A DNA stretch of 64,000 bases from the NCBI GenBank assembly GCA_014529385.2, contig CM043945.1, forward strand, positions 93,512,112-93,576,111. The letters run 5' to 3'. The notes under the pieces are model-generated. The model was not told where the DNA came from, ran no database searches, and saw only the letters and a list, made by a program, of their open reading frames with translations. The DNA comes from Adiantum capillus-veneris. Taxonomy: Eukaryota > Streptophyta > Polypodiopsida > Polypodiales > Pteridaceae. The translations under genes were made by a program, and so were the position numbers. Shown here piece by piece: positions 20,243 through 31,437 of this stretch. The stretch's first letter is position 1, and each line of letters opens with the position of its first letter.

Positions 20243-21188
20243 TGTTGGAGGAGAGCGACTCACACACCCATGAAGTGCATGCAAACACTACCTAGATCAA
20301 CATAATGTCAATCGAGGACACAGATGACATGATAGGCATACAAAGGAAATCTCTTTAGCTTGTCAGGCTAAGACCATCCTACACATACAACACTCTGGAA
20401 GGCCAACTACACCACAATCAAGAACCTCACTGCTCTCAACTACACCACCTAGTCACATACACACATACAAAAGGTAACTCACCTAATCATGCCAGATTCG
20501 TACGAAACTTAAGGAACACCATCCCCTCACTAGGATACACCTGTCCCTAAGCTTCTACACTCAAAACCCTCACTCTAAACCCATCTGCGGAAAACGCATA
20601 GGAAGACAGAGCAGAATTTTGAAAGTGCCCAAAACTGAAATTTATGAGCACCAATGCATAGCTTATGTCTCCATGATTCTATAGACTACTAGTACGGAGA
20701 AAATAGACATCGTTTGATACACTTACGACCACAAATAGCTCGTAGATGCGTCGGTGTGTGCGCTTCTTCTCGCGTGGAATGCTTGGCGTTGTCGCGTAGC
20801 TCTCCTCGAGCCTACAACAATGGTGCAGCCGGATCTCCAATGTGTTGAGCGAGCCGGGTGTAGCGAGAGGATAAAGCTCACTGTCACTCTCTTTCTCTCT
20901 CACACACAGTAGACGGCAGTGCTAAAGTTTTGATTATGATAAAAGTCTCCCCTTACAAAATGACCTAGGTACCTTATATACTAAGGCTACCTTAGGTTTA
21001 ACCAAAAATGGGGTTGAAAGGGTATTTACAATTTGGAAGTGCCATTGCACCCCGGCTTCTGAAACTAGAATAACTACTCATTACAAATGACGTTTATAGC
21101 CATAATCCGCAGCATTTCATAACTCGCAAAAGATAAGACTTTGGTACGAAACTTGAGTTATGTTGTGTTGTTGACCCAGCGGTCAACA
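20243..21188 (-). repeat. 5' LTR of element 2
   Basis: The minus strand starts TGTTGACCGCTGG at 21188 and ends TCCAACA at 20243, next to the PBS. A TATA box (TATATAAGG) is at 20972-20980. Compared with the 3' LTR it lacks 13 bp near 21022 and differs at scattered single bases. Confidence 0.9.
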
Positions 21189-21614
21189 GCTTCATAGTGA
21201 GCGATTTGTTGAACTTGTTGTGCATAGTTTGTATGGCTTGCTAACGTGGATGCAATGAACAATTTGTATGGATTTAATGTACAATTTGTTGAGCTCCATG
21301 CAATGTATGGTTTGTATGAATTTTCTATACAGTTTGACGAATTGGATGCATTGTACCATATGTTGAGCTGGATGTGATATATAGTTCTTGTATAGTTTGC
21401 ATTCTACATATCTAGTTGTGTAGTTTTCAATAAAGTTTGTGTAGTTTGCATCATTTGCACTATGTCTATTGATGCAATGTACAATTCATTTAGGTTGCAT
21501 CATTTGCTGGTTTTGTAGGTTTGCAAGCCGACACATCTCATCTCCCATCAACTCTGGTTGTGTAGTTTGCAAGCTTGCCCATTTTATCTCCCACTCATGC
21601 CAACATTATTTTTG
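21189..21614. repeat. Degenerate short repeats (GATGCAATGTACAATTTGT-like)
   Basis: Variants of TTGTTGAGCTGGATGCAATG and ATAGTTTGTATG recur several times over about 400 bp. Periodicity is loose. No ORF is visible. The segment directly precedes the foldback array. Confidence 0.5.
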
Positions 21615-22453
21615 CCTCAATTGAAGTCTATCCCATGTGCTAGACTCCGCTTGAAATGGTCCCACGTCGATGGGAGACCATTTCAAGCGAACTCCAATAT
21701 ATGGGCGAGACTTAGGTTGAGGGGTTGTGTGTGATCTTTTGATGTTGTATCTTCTTTGAATGCATTGTTTGCATGGTTCCACTTGTTATCGAATATTGTG
21801 TTTTTCCCTCACCCTATTTACCTCTCATGAGTTGAACTCTGCTTCAAATGGTCCCACATTGCAAGACAAGTGGAGTCCAACATATGGGAGAGACTTAGAT
21901 TGAGGGGTTGTGTGTGATCTTTTGATGGTGCATCTTCTTTGAATAAATTGTTTGCATGGTCCCACTTGTTATTGAATATGGTGTTTTCTCCTCACCCTAC
22001 CTCTCATGAGATGGACTCTTCTTGAAATGGTTCCCCATCTATGCAAGACCATTTCAAGCAGAGTCCATCTCATTGGAGAGTAAGGTTGAGGAGATTTTTG
22101 ATGTTATACTGTCTTTGGATCCATTTTTGGGATCGTTCAACCTGCAATTTGAATACATTTTTTTTCCTTCAACCTAGCTCCCCCTCAAGAGATTGACTTT
22201 TCTTGAAATGGTCTTTGCATCAACGCAAGACCATTTTAAGCGGAGTCCAACTCATGAGAGGGAGTTAGGTTGTTGAGGGGCTTTGTGATGTTCCATTTTT
22301 ATTGATGGTGCATTGCATTCCCAGTTTAAAATAAATTTTCCCCTTCAACCTAACTCTTGCCCCTATGAGATGGACTCTACTTGCAATGGTCATGCATTGA
22401 CGTAGGACCATTTCAAGAAGAGTCCAGCTCATAGGGAGAGAGTTAGGTTGAAG
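21615..22453. repeat. Five tandem ~105-bp foldbacks (stem-loop array)
   Basis: Five units at 21615-21722, 21807-21905, 21989-22092, 22166-22278 and 22343-22453 recur every 177-192 bp. In each, a left arm of type CCTCAACCTAACTC...ATGAGATGGACTCTGCTTGAAATGG is followed, after a short loop, by its near-complete reverse complement. Stems reach about 40-48 bp. Unit 2 has lost part of its right arm. The spacers share TTTTGATG and TTTGCATGGTTCCACTTGTTATTGAATA. Transcribed in either direction each unit would form a miRNA-precursor-like hairpin. The units could equally be a tandemly amplified foldback MITE. Confidence 0.85.
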
Positions 22454-24640
22454 TGCAAAACGTGATTTGATGTGTCAATAATTTACAAGTTTTGATGTTT
22501 TTCATTGCATTTAACCTAGCTAGATTACACACTTCACGCGAAACTTTCAAAGAATATCAAAGGTATGAGAGAAACAAGGCACTTACACACCTACACACAC
22601 ACAAATTGCAATAGATGAATGGAGACCTAATTTATTTATTTATTTGAGAATGGATCTCTCCCTCTACCTAGATTTCCATCAAAGGAGGTGGTACATGAGG
22701 TGGAGTAGATTTGAGGATTAATGTTAATTTATTTTTGAATATAATACACTGAGGGTGACTATATCATATGGTGAAGCTAATTCAAAAAGTGCAAAGGAAA
22801 GCTATTCCCTTGCATATTTTAAGGTTTGGTTCCATGGAAAGTTTCTTGTTTACATGTCTTGAGGTTCGTTATCCAAGGTAGATATCCTAAGCATTTTTTG
22901 AGAGTAAAAACTTCATTCAATGCTGAGTGCTCGCCAATCGGGTCATATCAAGTTCCTTTTACATGCAATTCCTCTTCTTCCAGAGGAGTTCTTAGGAGTT
23001 ATGGCATGGGTACATCCACTCCAAACCCCATTGGCAGTGATTAATAAGTAAGCTATGTGGGGGAGACAAAGCTATCAAATGATAGTGATAGTCAAGACAT
23101 TTTGTTTACGCTCTTTGCATGATGTAGACCAAGATATAGCTACTGTTGAAGCTTCTATGCAAACAGTTTATTCCAAATGAGACCTGAAATATGTACACGT
23201 ATTGCCAATGATGATGATAATACATTGCACATGGAAAGAGAAGAGGACATCATGAGCCGCACAAGAGTTTTCATTTTTTTTTAACATCCTTCAACACCAC
23301 TTTGTGGGCTTATACCACATGCCATAGTACATTGTTTGAGGTTAGATGTCAACATTTTGAAGTTTGCACTTGCAAGAGAATGGTATATCAAAGAGAAGAG
23401 TGCATTCATTGTGCTTTTCTCCATATGTCAAAACAAAGAAACACCAATGATAGGCTTTCTTTCAATATTTATTCATCAATTTTATTTGATTCTTTCCATG
23501 TTTAGTAGTAAAGATATTTTTATTCTTTGCCAAATTCCATTATGGATGGATGGGAGCCCCTGTGGAAACAAATGAACTTAAGAGTTTGAAGAAAAGGTTG
23601 TTGTACATCCTCAATTGAATTCCTAGCTCATTTAATGTTCTATGTGTTGAAAGGGAACTACTAAATTTGGCTTGTCAGGAAGCGAGTAAAGAGATGTAAA
23701 CAACAAACAAAAGTAATCATTGTAGCGTCTTTTGTACAATCATTGAAGCTACAAAGATGTTGGAGAGACGTCGGAGATTTCTTTGTTGACAAATCTTCAA
23801 AGGATGAACTTGTGAGTGTAGAGCTAATAGAAGTGTAATGTTTGGTTGATCCATATATCTTTTGAAACATGATAAATCATGTGTGTATGCATTTCTTCAG
23901 CATGAACACACATGCTTTGGTTTCTTCTCACTTGAGAGATGAGCTTGTCAATTACTCAAACATTTTTGCAGCTGACCATGAAGATTATTTTGGGGCCCTA
24001 CCAAAGGAGGTTGATCACAAACTCATTGAAACTCTTCAAAAAAGGGAAACAAAAGTAGAAGAACCTTGGCGTCTTCTTACACGGAGATATCTTGCTCAAC
24101 TATTGTTTGATGTCAGTGCGTTGTCTTTATTTATAGCTTAGGTCTATCATTTTTTGAGTTACATGTAGATGGTTTGTAGTTTTATTATAATTTGGAATAT
24201 TTATTGAACGATTTAAACGTCAAAGGAGCTACAAAGCAAGAAGAATGTCCCCCCCCCCCCACCATGATCTAATGTTAAAAGAAAAACACATAATTGGATA
24301 GTTGTATTATAAATACAAGGATCATGTTGGAAAGGTTTTATTTATTTAATTAAGTTTTGGTTTCTATCAATTTGCACTTTTTGTTGATGTGAGTTATGTT
24401 ATCGATTTTGATCATATGGATCCTTGTCTTGGAAAGGAGTGGTTTGATAAAATGGTGAAATTAAATGGAGTCAAGAGATCCATGCAATACTAGAAAGATC
24501 ATTGATCTCCACAATGAAAAAATTAAAAAATATTTTATGGTTTTCTTTGTCAGAGGCTAGTAAGATTACTAGAATTACATAGGAACTGTCTAGACCTGAC
24601 CATAGATTAAGTAGGTCAATCGTGCCAAGAGTTTGGCTTT
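22454..24640 (+). other. Unidentified DNA with exon-like remnants
   Basis: No gene is recognised. Between about 23560 and 24140 the plus strand has stretches with protein-like composition in shifting frames: LKSLKKRLLYILN near 23580, SLKLQRCWRDVGDFFVDK near 23740, and an open stretch 23869-24141 with LPKEVDHKLIETLQKRETK. Stops and shifts separate them, so they may be exons of an unknown gene or a dead one. The rest is A/T-rich. A C-run lies at about 24249-24260. Confidence 0.3.
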
Positions 24641-25552
24641 TTGTCTTTTGGGTGTTTTTGTTATGATTATTGTTTATCTAATGTGTTTCACATATTTGTT
24701 TTATTTGGCGGGGGAGAGAGAGAGAGAGAGAGAGAGAGACCTATACAAAGAGTGCTTGATGGTGCATGCACTCTCTTATTTGACTATGTGGATGTGCTAG
24801 AAGGAATCATAGTTCCTCCAATAGCTACACTCGAGCTTTGCTATGAAGAGATTAAGGTAGAGTCTCATAAATATTTTTTTCCACTTGAGGTGTCTTTGGA
24901 GAGCAAAATAAGTGATGTGGATTTGCAAGCACTTTAGAAGGTTGACTACTATAGAATGGCATACTATATAGGTGGTTGCCACTACTACATTAATGGCTAT
25001 TCATTATTTCAATTTCATTTATGAATTTGTAAAGTTTTTCTACAATATATTTTTTTGGATACTTCTATCAGTTGTTGGGTTATGACATATTCATGTCATC
25101 CGTTTTCTTGCACAATCAATAGGGATAGGATGTATCCTCCCACTATGCATCATCGACCACAATGGGAGCTAGAACACTTTATTTGGTGGATAGACATGGA
25201 TCAAAACCATGTGTTTGTTCATAAGAGAGAGCTATGTAGTGTTCATAGGACATCAAATATCTCCATAACTATTGACATACACCATGACACATGTGGTGGG
25301 GATGTGCGAAGGGAGACTCCATTTGATACTAGGTCCATTCACATATACAAATGTCTCTTTAATGAATTTTTTGATGAATATATATACACCACAATCGTCA
25401 TCAAATTCTTTACATTATTCTTGAATGTTTGGTTGTGTTTTTTGAATAGATTCACCTCCCAAAGATAAAGGGAAGCAATGCAAGATAGAGAAGGATCTTG
25501 ACATGAAAGGTGTGAGCATAAAGTACATGCTTTACTAGTCTCACAATGGTCT

Positions 25553-25735
25553 ACTTATTTCATTGTTGTTTCTATATATTCTATACATTACTAACTACAC
25601 ATTGGTGTACTAATCTCAATTTTGTTTCTATATGGACTATGATGTAAGCATGTGGTGCAGGTTTACTAGTTCCAATCTCAATGTTGTTTCTATATGGTCT
25701 ATGGTTTATTAATCTCAATGTCGTTTTAGATGAAG
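25553..25735. repeat. Degenerate tandem repeat (AATCTCAATGTTGTTTCTATATGG)
   Basis: Three to four imperfect copies of CTCAATGTTGTTTCTATATG with intervening TGGTCTATG occur at intervals of about 45-65 bp. Confidence 0.6.
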
Positions 25736-26489
25736 TATGGTATGAGCATATATTTTGTGATTTGTTGTTTGTAATGGGTAGACACTCTTGGAACACATAG
25801 CTTGCACCATTTCTTGCGATTTGTTTTCTCTAGAGAGTAGTCAGTTCTTCATGCACCGGGTGATCATCGTAGATGTTTAGATACATCTAGGGACTAAATC
25901 ACCATTGCATGTATTTTCATTCGAGTGTCCAATCACAGACATGGATGTCTCTACATGGGAATATGGTTAGAGTTTAGTCTACAAACGTTGATGGATACAG
26001 GAGGGATGGTAGGTTTGTTCCGTGGGCTATCAATTTTTTCTTTCTGAATTTTCCTTTCGGAGGGGTCCCGCATTCTATGCCCTCATAGCCTCCATGGGAT
26101 GTGCGCACCGAGGAGCACATGAAAGTTTCCATCCATTTGATACAATGTACATTGGCAGACTCTAGGTGGCTTCTTATTTTGAGGTCTACCTTAGGTAAAA
26201 TATCCTCCAGACTAAACTCCCTAAAATGTTTCTAATTTATTTAGTTTTGTTTAAAATTTGATTTCAATGTGGTAGGTAGTACACTTACACAGTTACATGT
26301 TCTGGCCTTGCATGGCATGGTTGCATGCAATGCAACTCTTCTTTCAATTGTAGCTTTGTGGAGTTGTTGTGTCAACCAAAGGGCCTTTGTTTGGAGTTCG
26401 GTTGTGGGATTGCTCCTATTCTCAGAACATATCTCTATTTGGGATGTGCTTGTGCAACCCTAGATAGTGATGAGGCTTTGAGCTCAACA

Positions 26490-26610
26490 TTTGTCTTGCC
26501 TCTTCTTTGTCCCTAGTCTACAAGGTCAGAGATAGGAGGCTTTGGTTTTGACATTTTTGTTGCCTCTTCTTTGTCCCTAGTCTATAGGGCGAGAGTGGTA
26601 GGAGGCCTCA
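26490..26610. repeat. Direct duplication of about 54 bp
   Basis: Two copies containing GCCTCTTCTTTGTCCCTAGT and ending GGAGGC(C/T)T(T/C) lie 67 bp apart. Confidence 0.65.
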
Positions 26611-27609
26611 ACTTCTACAAATGTGGTGGTAGATGAGAAAAAAGGACCCCCCCACTAGAAACTCCTTTGATCATTTGTGAGAATTCCAATTCTTTTGGTC
26701 ATGGACATGTTAATTTTTTCAGTGCATCCTCTTAAATTTTTGTTATGTGGGCTATATATATTCATTCCAATATATGAGAGCACTTAGTTACTTGTTGATG
26801 CAATTTTGAGTGATTTTGTACTAGCCTTATTTGCACTATTAAGGTCGGTTGATTTAGTTTCATGTGTTAGTTTTTGTTTCATTGAAGTGCCTTGCAGGTG
26901 GTGTTACGATGGTGTAGTCAATAAACAACATTTTATCACAAAATACAAAAAGGAAAAAAATTGAAGATTAATCTATGCAAAAACATGCTAGCTTTTATTG
27001 CACAATACCAAGTAAGATTACAAGTTTACAGAACTTCTGTTAGTATTGCACAGAAGTGATGGCAAGCAGAAGACGTTTACAGGGTGCCCAAACCTAAGCG
27101 ATGGCGAGTAGAAGATGTTTACAGGGTCTTGTGCATGTGTCCACCTTGCTTGAGTGAGTTGTTGTGCTAAGCAACCTTTTTGTCACTTGTGGGCAGGTTC
27201 CTCTATTGCTCTGCATTCTTGCATTCGACTCAAGGGGTGCTTCTTACTGCCGTTTGCTAAGATCCCGATCATGCTCAGGTCAGGACCGTCACTGTCTCCT
27301 ATGCGCTTAAGCTGCATGACGAGCACCTTATTGCCTCCCGCCGCCCCTGCTCCCTCTTTCTCTATTATGCTTGCTATTAATCTTTGTTTTTAACAACGAT
27401 TATTATCTCCTTGTCAATCATCGCGATTATTAGCTCTTGCCTACGTCTATTTTCTTGTTTGGTGATGTAAATTAATGATTATCACTTTGCTTCCCAAAAT
27501 CCAGCCTTAAGTTTATATCAAGCAAGCGATTATTACCTCTTTGTCTCTTTGCCTATGTGCCTTTAAGGTCTTGAGCTTACTCAAGGGTTGTAAGTCTGTG
27601 ACACTGATA

Positions 27610-29318
27610 ATGGAACTCGACGCTCTGGTCGCAAGGGAGGATATTGTCAAATTTTCACAGATGTTAGCGGCACGGAAAATATCCAAAATGGAGCTAGCCA
27701 TGCCGATGGATGTAGGCGGTGGCTCGGTCTTGAGACCGATGCATGATACTGAAATGTCAAGCCCCAACTTGCCAAAGGCTTCAACCATGAAAGAGGACAA
27801 AACTGTCCCAACTGAAAAAGTTACCTCTGAGGAACAAGAGAGAAAATGGGCTCAGCGCAAGGGTTCAAATTCGAGGTAAATACCCTCAAAGATGGGGTTC
27901 CTCAGGGTCCCATCTGTGCGAACGTAAATAAAGCGTCAAGTGCATCTGCTACTCTTAGGCCAGGTATTTTGTTTGCTAGCATACTCAAGGGGCCTAACTC
28001 TAAGGATTATGGAAAAGGCTCAATAGAAGGGATGTCAAGTGAAGGAGGTATCAAAAACCTGCAAAATACAAAAGCTATTCAACAAGAGCTCATGGAGGTC
28101 AATAAAATGATTGATTCCGGCCCTAAAAACAACAAAAGAACTTGCTCCCATACAGAATATAGTGGTCTGGTAGAAGACAGGTTGGCAGATCAAGACTTTT
28201 CTGCTTCAAAAAAGTCTTTGCCACAACAGGTGGAGGTTGCCGAGGCTCTTACTGTAGCGATTCCACCAACACTTATCAAAAAATAGTTAGCCAGCCAAGC
28301 TAAGCTAACGCTTGTATTTGGGTTCAGTAAAAGAATCCTAAACAGGTTCGAGATGATTCAATGGCTTCAAGGCCCTCAAATTCTTAGTCATGGAGGAGCA
28401 ATTGAAAGTATTTTTTACCTAGCTAAAGGTTTTCGTTCAGTGAGATTCAAAGAGGCCTCCAATGTGGAAAAGATCCTTGACAAAGGGCCCCTAGTATTTA
28501 ATAGGACTACGGTTTGTGTGGTGCCTTGGGAGCCAGTGTTTGACTCAGCTAAATCTCTACAAGAGTTTCATCCGGTCTGGTTTGAGTTTGTGGGACTGCC
28601 TAGCTGGCTGTGGGAAAATCTCAGGATGCTTGCTAGCCAGCTGGGCACTCCCTTATTTATACCTAACAAGAGAGGGTTTGACAAAACCTCAAACAGGGTT
28701 CGTATAGGATGGGATGCATCTAAAACGCCACCTTAGAGCATGGTTATCAATGTCGGAGCTGGGCTTGTTACCATTCCGCTAAACTTTAGAACATACTTTG
28801 GGGCATTTTTTAAATGCAACAACTTTGGGCATTTTGCCAAGGATTGCCGCTTGAAGTCTAATGATACTACAGCTCCGGCAGCATAGGCCCCCAATAAAAT
28901 GGAATCCCGGATGGAAGGGCTGGAGATGCAAGGATGCAGTAACAAAGGGACAAATGCAGGGAAGGATAAAGGAGATATGATATGTGAGAAAATAGATATT
29001 AAGATGGAGGAAAAGATTGTGGAGGAATCGATTCCCATACAACGAACTTCCAAAGGTGTAGGCAATAATAAGAGGATCATTACTCCCGTTGCTACCCCCA
29101 AGTTTACGACAGTGACAACAGTGACGGCTGTCCAAGTCCCTGGTCTAAAAAGAGCCACAAGAGTGACGGCAGTGGCAAGAGAATCCAAAGTGCTTCAAGT
29201 CGTGAGAACACTTGAGGTGAAAGGATCTAATTCATCCTTCACCCTCTCGAAAGGAGGGGGGGTTCATTGTCCCACTGTACAATCCATTTGCAGCACTGTA
29301 AGAAAAGGAATCCCCTAA
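27610..29318 (+). pseudogene. LINE 1 ORF1, DUF4283-type RNA-binding protein
   Basis: It begins MELDALVARED at 27610. A frame change near 27850 leads to a frame running to 29318 with stops at 28284, 28734 and about 28884. The 28353-28736 part shows the DUF4283 core of plant LINE ORF1: FRSVRFKEASNVEKIL, the FNRTTVCVVPWEP strand and PVWFEFVGLPSWLWENL. A zinc knuckle follows near 28810 (KCNNFGHFAKDC), but its first Cys reads as Phe. Such proteins bind the LINE RNA. The C-terminal part is low complexity and Val/Thr/Lys rich. Confidence 0.75.
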
Positions 29319-29431
29319 CTGGAACCCCGGGATTCGACTAAGGAGAAGGGGGGGGGGGGGGGGTGGGGGGAGATGATTCAATTGCTGAATAATTTGTTCC
29401 TCTATCCCAATGAACCCCTCATTAATGATGG

Positions 29432-29862
29432 AGTCTCTCACTATAAAATCTTGGAACGTAAAGGGGTTGAAAACCCGTAAGAAGAGTACCCTATTCTGAG
29501 AGGAAATAAAAAAGGAGAAGACAGTCAACTGCTGGCCATCCAGGAACACCACTTAGATGCCCATAGCAAGAGAAAGCAGGTGCTAGGAAAGAAACTGGTA
29601 TTCTATGGGGAAGGAAGTAACGGTTTCAGTGGCGTCCTCAACATTGCGGACAAAGAACTGGAGCCGAAGTTGGTTCTTAACCACCCATCTGACAGAATCC
29701 TGGGGATTAGAATCAGATGGGAAGGGCATTCCTTCACCATTGTGAATGTGTACGGCCCTTGCAATGCATAAGATAGAGCTAAACTATGGATGCATCTTAG
29801 AGATACCCCTATTGAAGGGAAGTGGCTGTTGGTTGGCGACTTTAATATGGTAGAAAAGAGCA
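29432..29862 (+). pseudogene. LINE 1 ORF2 endonuclease (truncated)
   Basis: Motifs of the exonuclease-endonuclease-phosphatase fold appear in order: SWNVKGL near 29450, LAIQEHH near 29535 with the catalytic Glu, IVNVYGP near 29745, and LLVGDFNMV near 29840. Stops and a frame shift near 29500 and a TAA at 29769 break the frame. The Asp/His C-terminal motifs and the RT are lost at the junction with gypsy B. Confidence 0.8.
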
Positions 29863-31171
29863 AGACATTCTGAATGCTCCGGAACTTTGAGGAAGACCTT
29901 GTCTCCTTCTTCGAAAGTTGCAAGATGATGATGCTTATCTGCGTACTTCTTATATCAATCTTGAGCTTGCTTAACATTCGGTCAAGAAATTTGTAGCATG
30001 TCAAAATGGTCTTAGAGCAAATCCTTCGCTTGTTGTATCTTCTCCTTAGCCAACCCCACCGTAACAGGTGATGTAGGTTGAAATCCATATAAAAGCATAA
30101 ATGGAATAAACCTTGTAGTCACATGCTTTGAACTATTATAAGAAAATTCCAATATAGGTAATTATTCATCCCAATTGGTTTGCTTCTTGCTAACATACGC
30201 TCATAGCATATCCGATAGCACTTGATTAACTCTTTCTGTTTGACCATCCATTTTTGGATGATCAAGTGTACTTAGATTAAGTTTAGTTTCCAACTTTTGG
30301 AACATAGCTCTCCAGAAGTGATTGTCAAACTTTCGATCTTTGTCACTAATGATACTAGCTGGAATACCGTAGAGTTTATATATATTCTCTACAAATAGCC
30401 GTGCTAATTCCGGTTCTTAACCGTAGTCTTAGTGGGAATGAATTGACCCATGTTTGTGAGACGGTCTACAATTACCCATATGGCATCATGGACACGATTT
30501 GTAGTAGGTAGTACTACTACAAAATCCATAGAGATACTATCCCACTTACCTTATGGAATCTCTAAAGGATGTAAAAGGCCACCTACCTTGAGGCGCTCTG
30601 CCTTATTAACTTGGCATTATTGACAGTTTAGTACGTACTCTTGAACATCATAATGTAATCCCAGCCAACAAAATTACCGTCGAACTAAGGCATATGTCTT
30701 ACGAATACCTGGATGACCAGCACTTGGACTATCATGACACTCAAATAAGATTTGGCCCTAGTGTCCAAGTCCTTTGGCACACGTACTCTACCCTTGTGGA
30801 GTAAGTAGCCATCATCAATGGAAAAATTATTCCATCACTTAAGCTCTTCCTAAGTAGGGGTGGAGCTCTGTGTGCTAGGGTTTTTATATGCGCATGCAGA
30901 GACATGTTGATTTGGCTGTACAAAGACATGTGAGTGTGAGGGATCCCTTTTTAAAACTGCACTTCACACTTTAGCTTATTATTGATCTTGTGCACACTTG
31001 CCATGTAATGACTATGAAAATACACTCTTTATTTCCATGAAAGAAAGTGAATTAATCTGAGGCATCCAACTTAGTGCATCCGCTAATATATTATATCGCC
31101 CCTCGCGACATCGTAGCTTACAATCATTATCTGGATTGTATTTGCTACTATATTATATTGCCCCTTGCGAT
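29863..31171 (-). pseudogene. Gypsy B integrase
   Basis: Read on the minus strand: a zinc-binding segment with CHDSPSAGHPGIRKTYALV near 30720, the core start ISMDF near 30530, IVDRLTNMGQFIP near 30460, the second Asp in SDKD near 30340 and TERVN near 30235 with the catalytic Glu. These are the D,D(35)E-type residues of retroelement integrase. Many stops and shifts interrupt it, for example near 30420 and 30185. It ends near 29876 without a recognisable chromodomain. Confidence 0.8.
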
Positions 31172-31423
31172 TGAAGAGTATAAACACAAGCTCACACTCA
31201 CACTCTTACCTAAACCATGCGGGAACAATCTCTATCCCTAGAACATTCTAGGCCTTCCATCATAAGCCTATATAAGAGAAGGCTCTCAAGCATGTAACTC
31301 AATCTCTCATTTGCATAATAGAAGGTTGCATTCTCTTTCTCTATTGTGTACATTCTCATTTACACTCGCACACACTCACTATGAATGCTTCACATGAGCA
31401 TCCACCCTAGCCAGGGCCCAACA
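31172..31423 (+). repeat. 5' LTR of the gag-only copia element
   Basis: TGAAGAG...CCAACA, 252 bp, with a TATA box CTATATAAG at 31268-31276. Confidence 0.95.
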
Positions 31424-31425
31424 AC

Positions 31426-31437
31426 TGGTATCAGAGC
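31426..31437 (+). promoter_or_regulatory. Primer-binding site, initiator Met-tRNA type
   Basis: TGGTATCAGAGC lies two bases after the 5' LTR, the classic copia PBS. Confidence 0.95.

Larger units (their letters stand above)
10077..21188 (-). mobile_element. Element 2: complete 11.1 kb LTR element with gag and protease but no RT or integrase
   Basis: Two LTRs of 957 and 946 bp (10077-11033 and 20243-21188) flank a minus-strand internal region. Order in the sense direction: Asp-type PBS, a 2.6 kb leader with palindromes, a gag domain, a long linker with degenerate zinc knuckles, an aspartic protease, a unique 147-residue region, a WxPK-repeat region, 1.7 kb of non-coding DNA, the hairpin, PPT and LTR. 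I found no RT (xxDD), RNase H or integrase motif, so the element would need enzymes in trans. The LTR pair differs at scattered bases and by a 13-bp deletion (the bases tcaaatggctttg are missing from the right copy), so the insertion is not recent. No matching 5-bp target duplication flanks it (CACAC on the left, GCTTC on the right). Confidence 0.8.
24641..27000. other. Unidentified intergenic DNA with short duplications
   Basis: A GA microsatellite (24714-24739) precedes a 66-codon open stretch to 24937 (RPIQRVLDGACTLLFDYVD) whose identity I do not know. A second open stretch lies at 25055-25468. Short tandem duplications occur at 25553-25735 and 26490-26610. No recognisable transposon or RNA gene is seen. 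Confidence 0.3.
27610..29862 (+). mobile_element. LINE 1 (non-LTR retrotransposon), ORF1 and endonuclease only
   Basis: A plus-strand LINE with a DUF4283-type ORF1 and the start of ORF2 (AP-like endonuclease). After the endonuclease GDFN motif near 29840 the sequence changes abruptly into minus-strand gypsy integrase, so RT and the 3' end are missing. The upstream limit is uncertain; 27056-27126 holds a short duplicated segment. A 22-base G-rich run at 29348-29370 separates ORF1 from ORF2. Confidence 0.75.

Noticed and set aside
28733-29188. Hydrophobic minus-strand ORFs
   Set aside because: They are antisense shadows of LINE 1 ORF1, with composition explained by its Val/Thr-rich coding.
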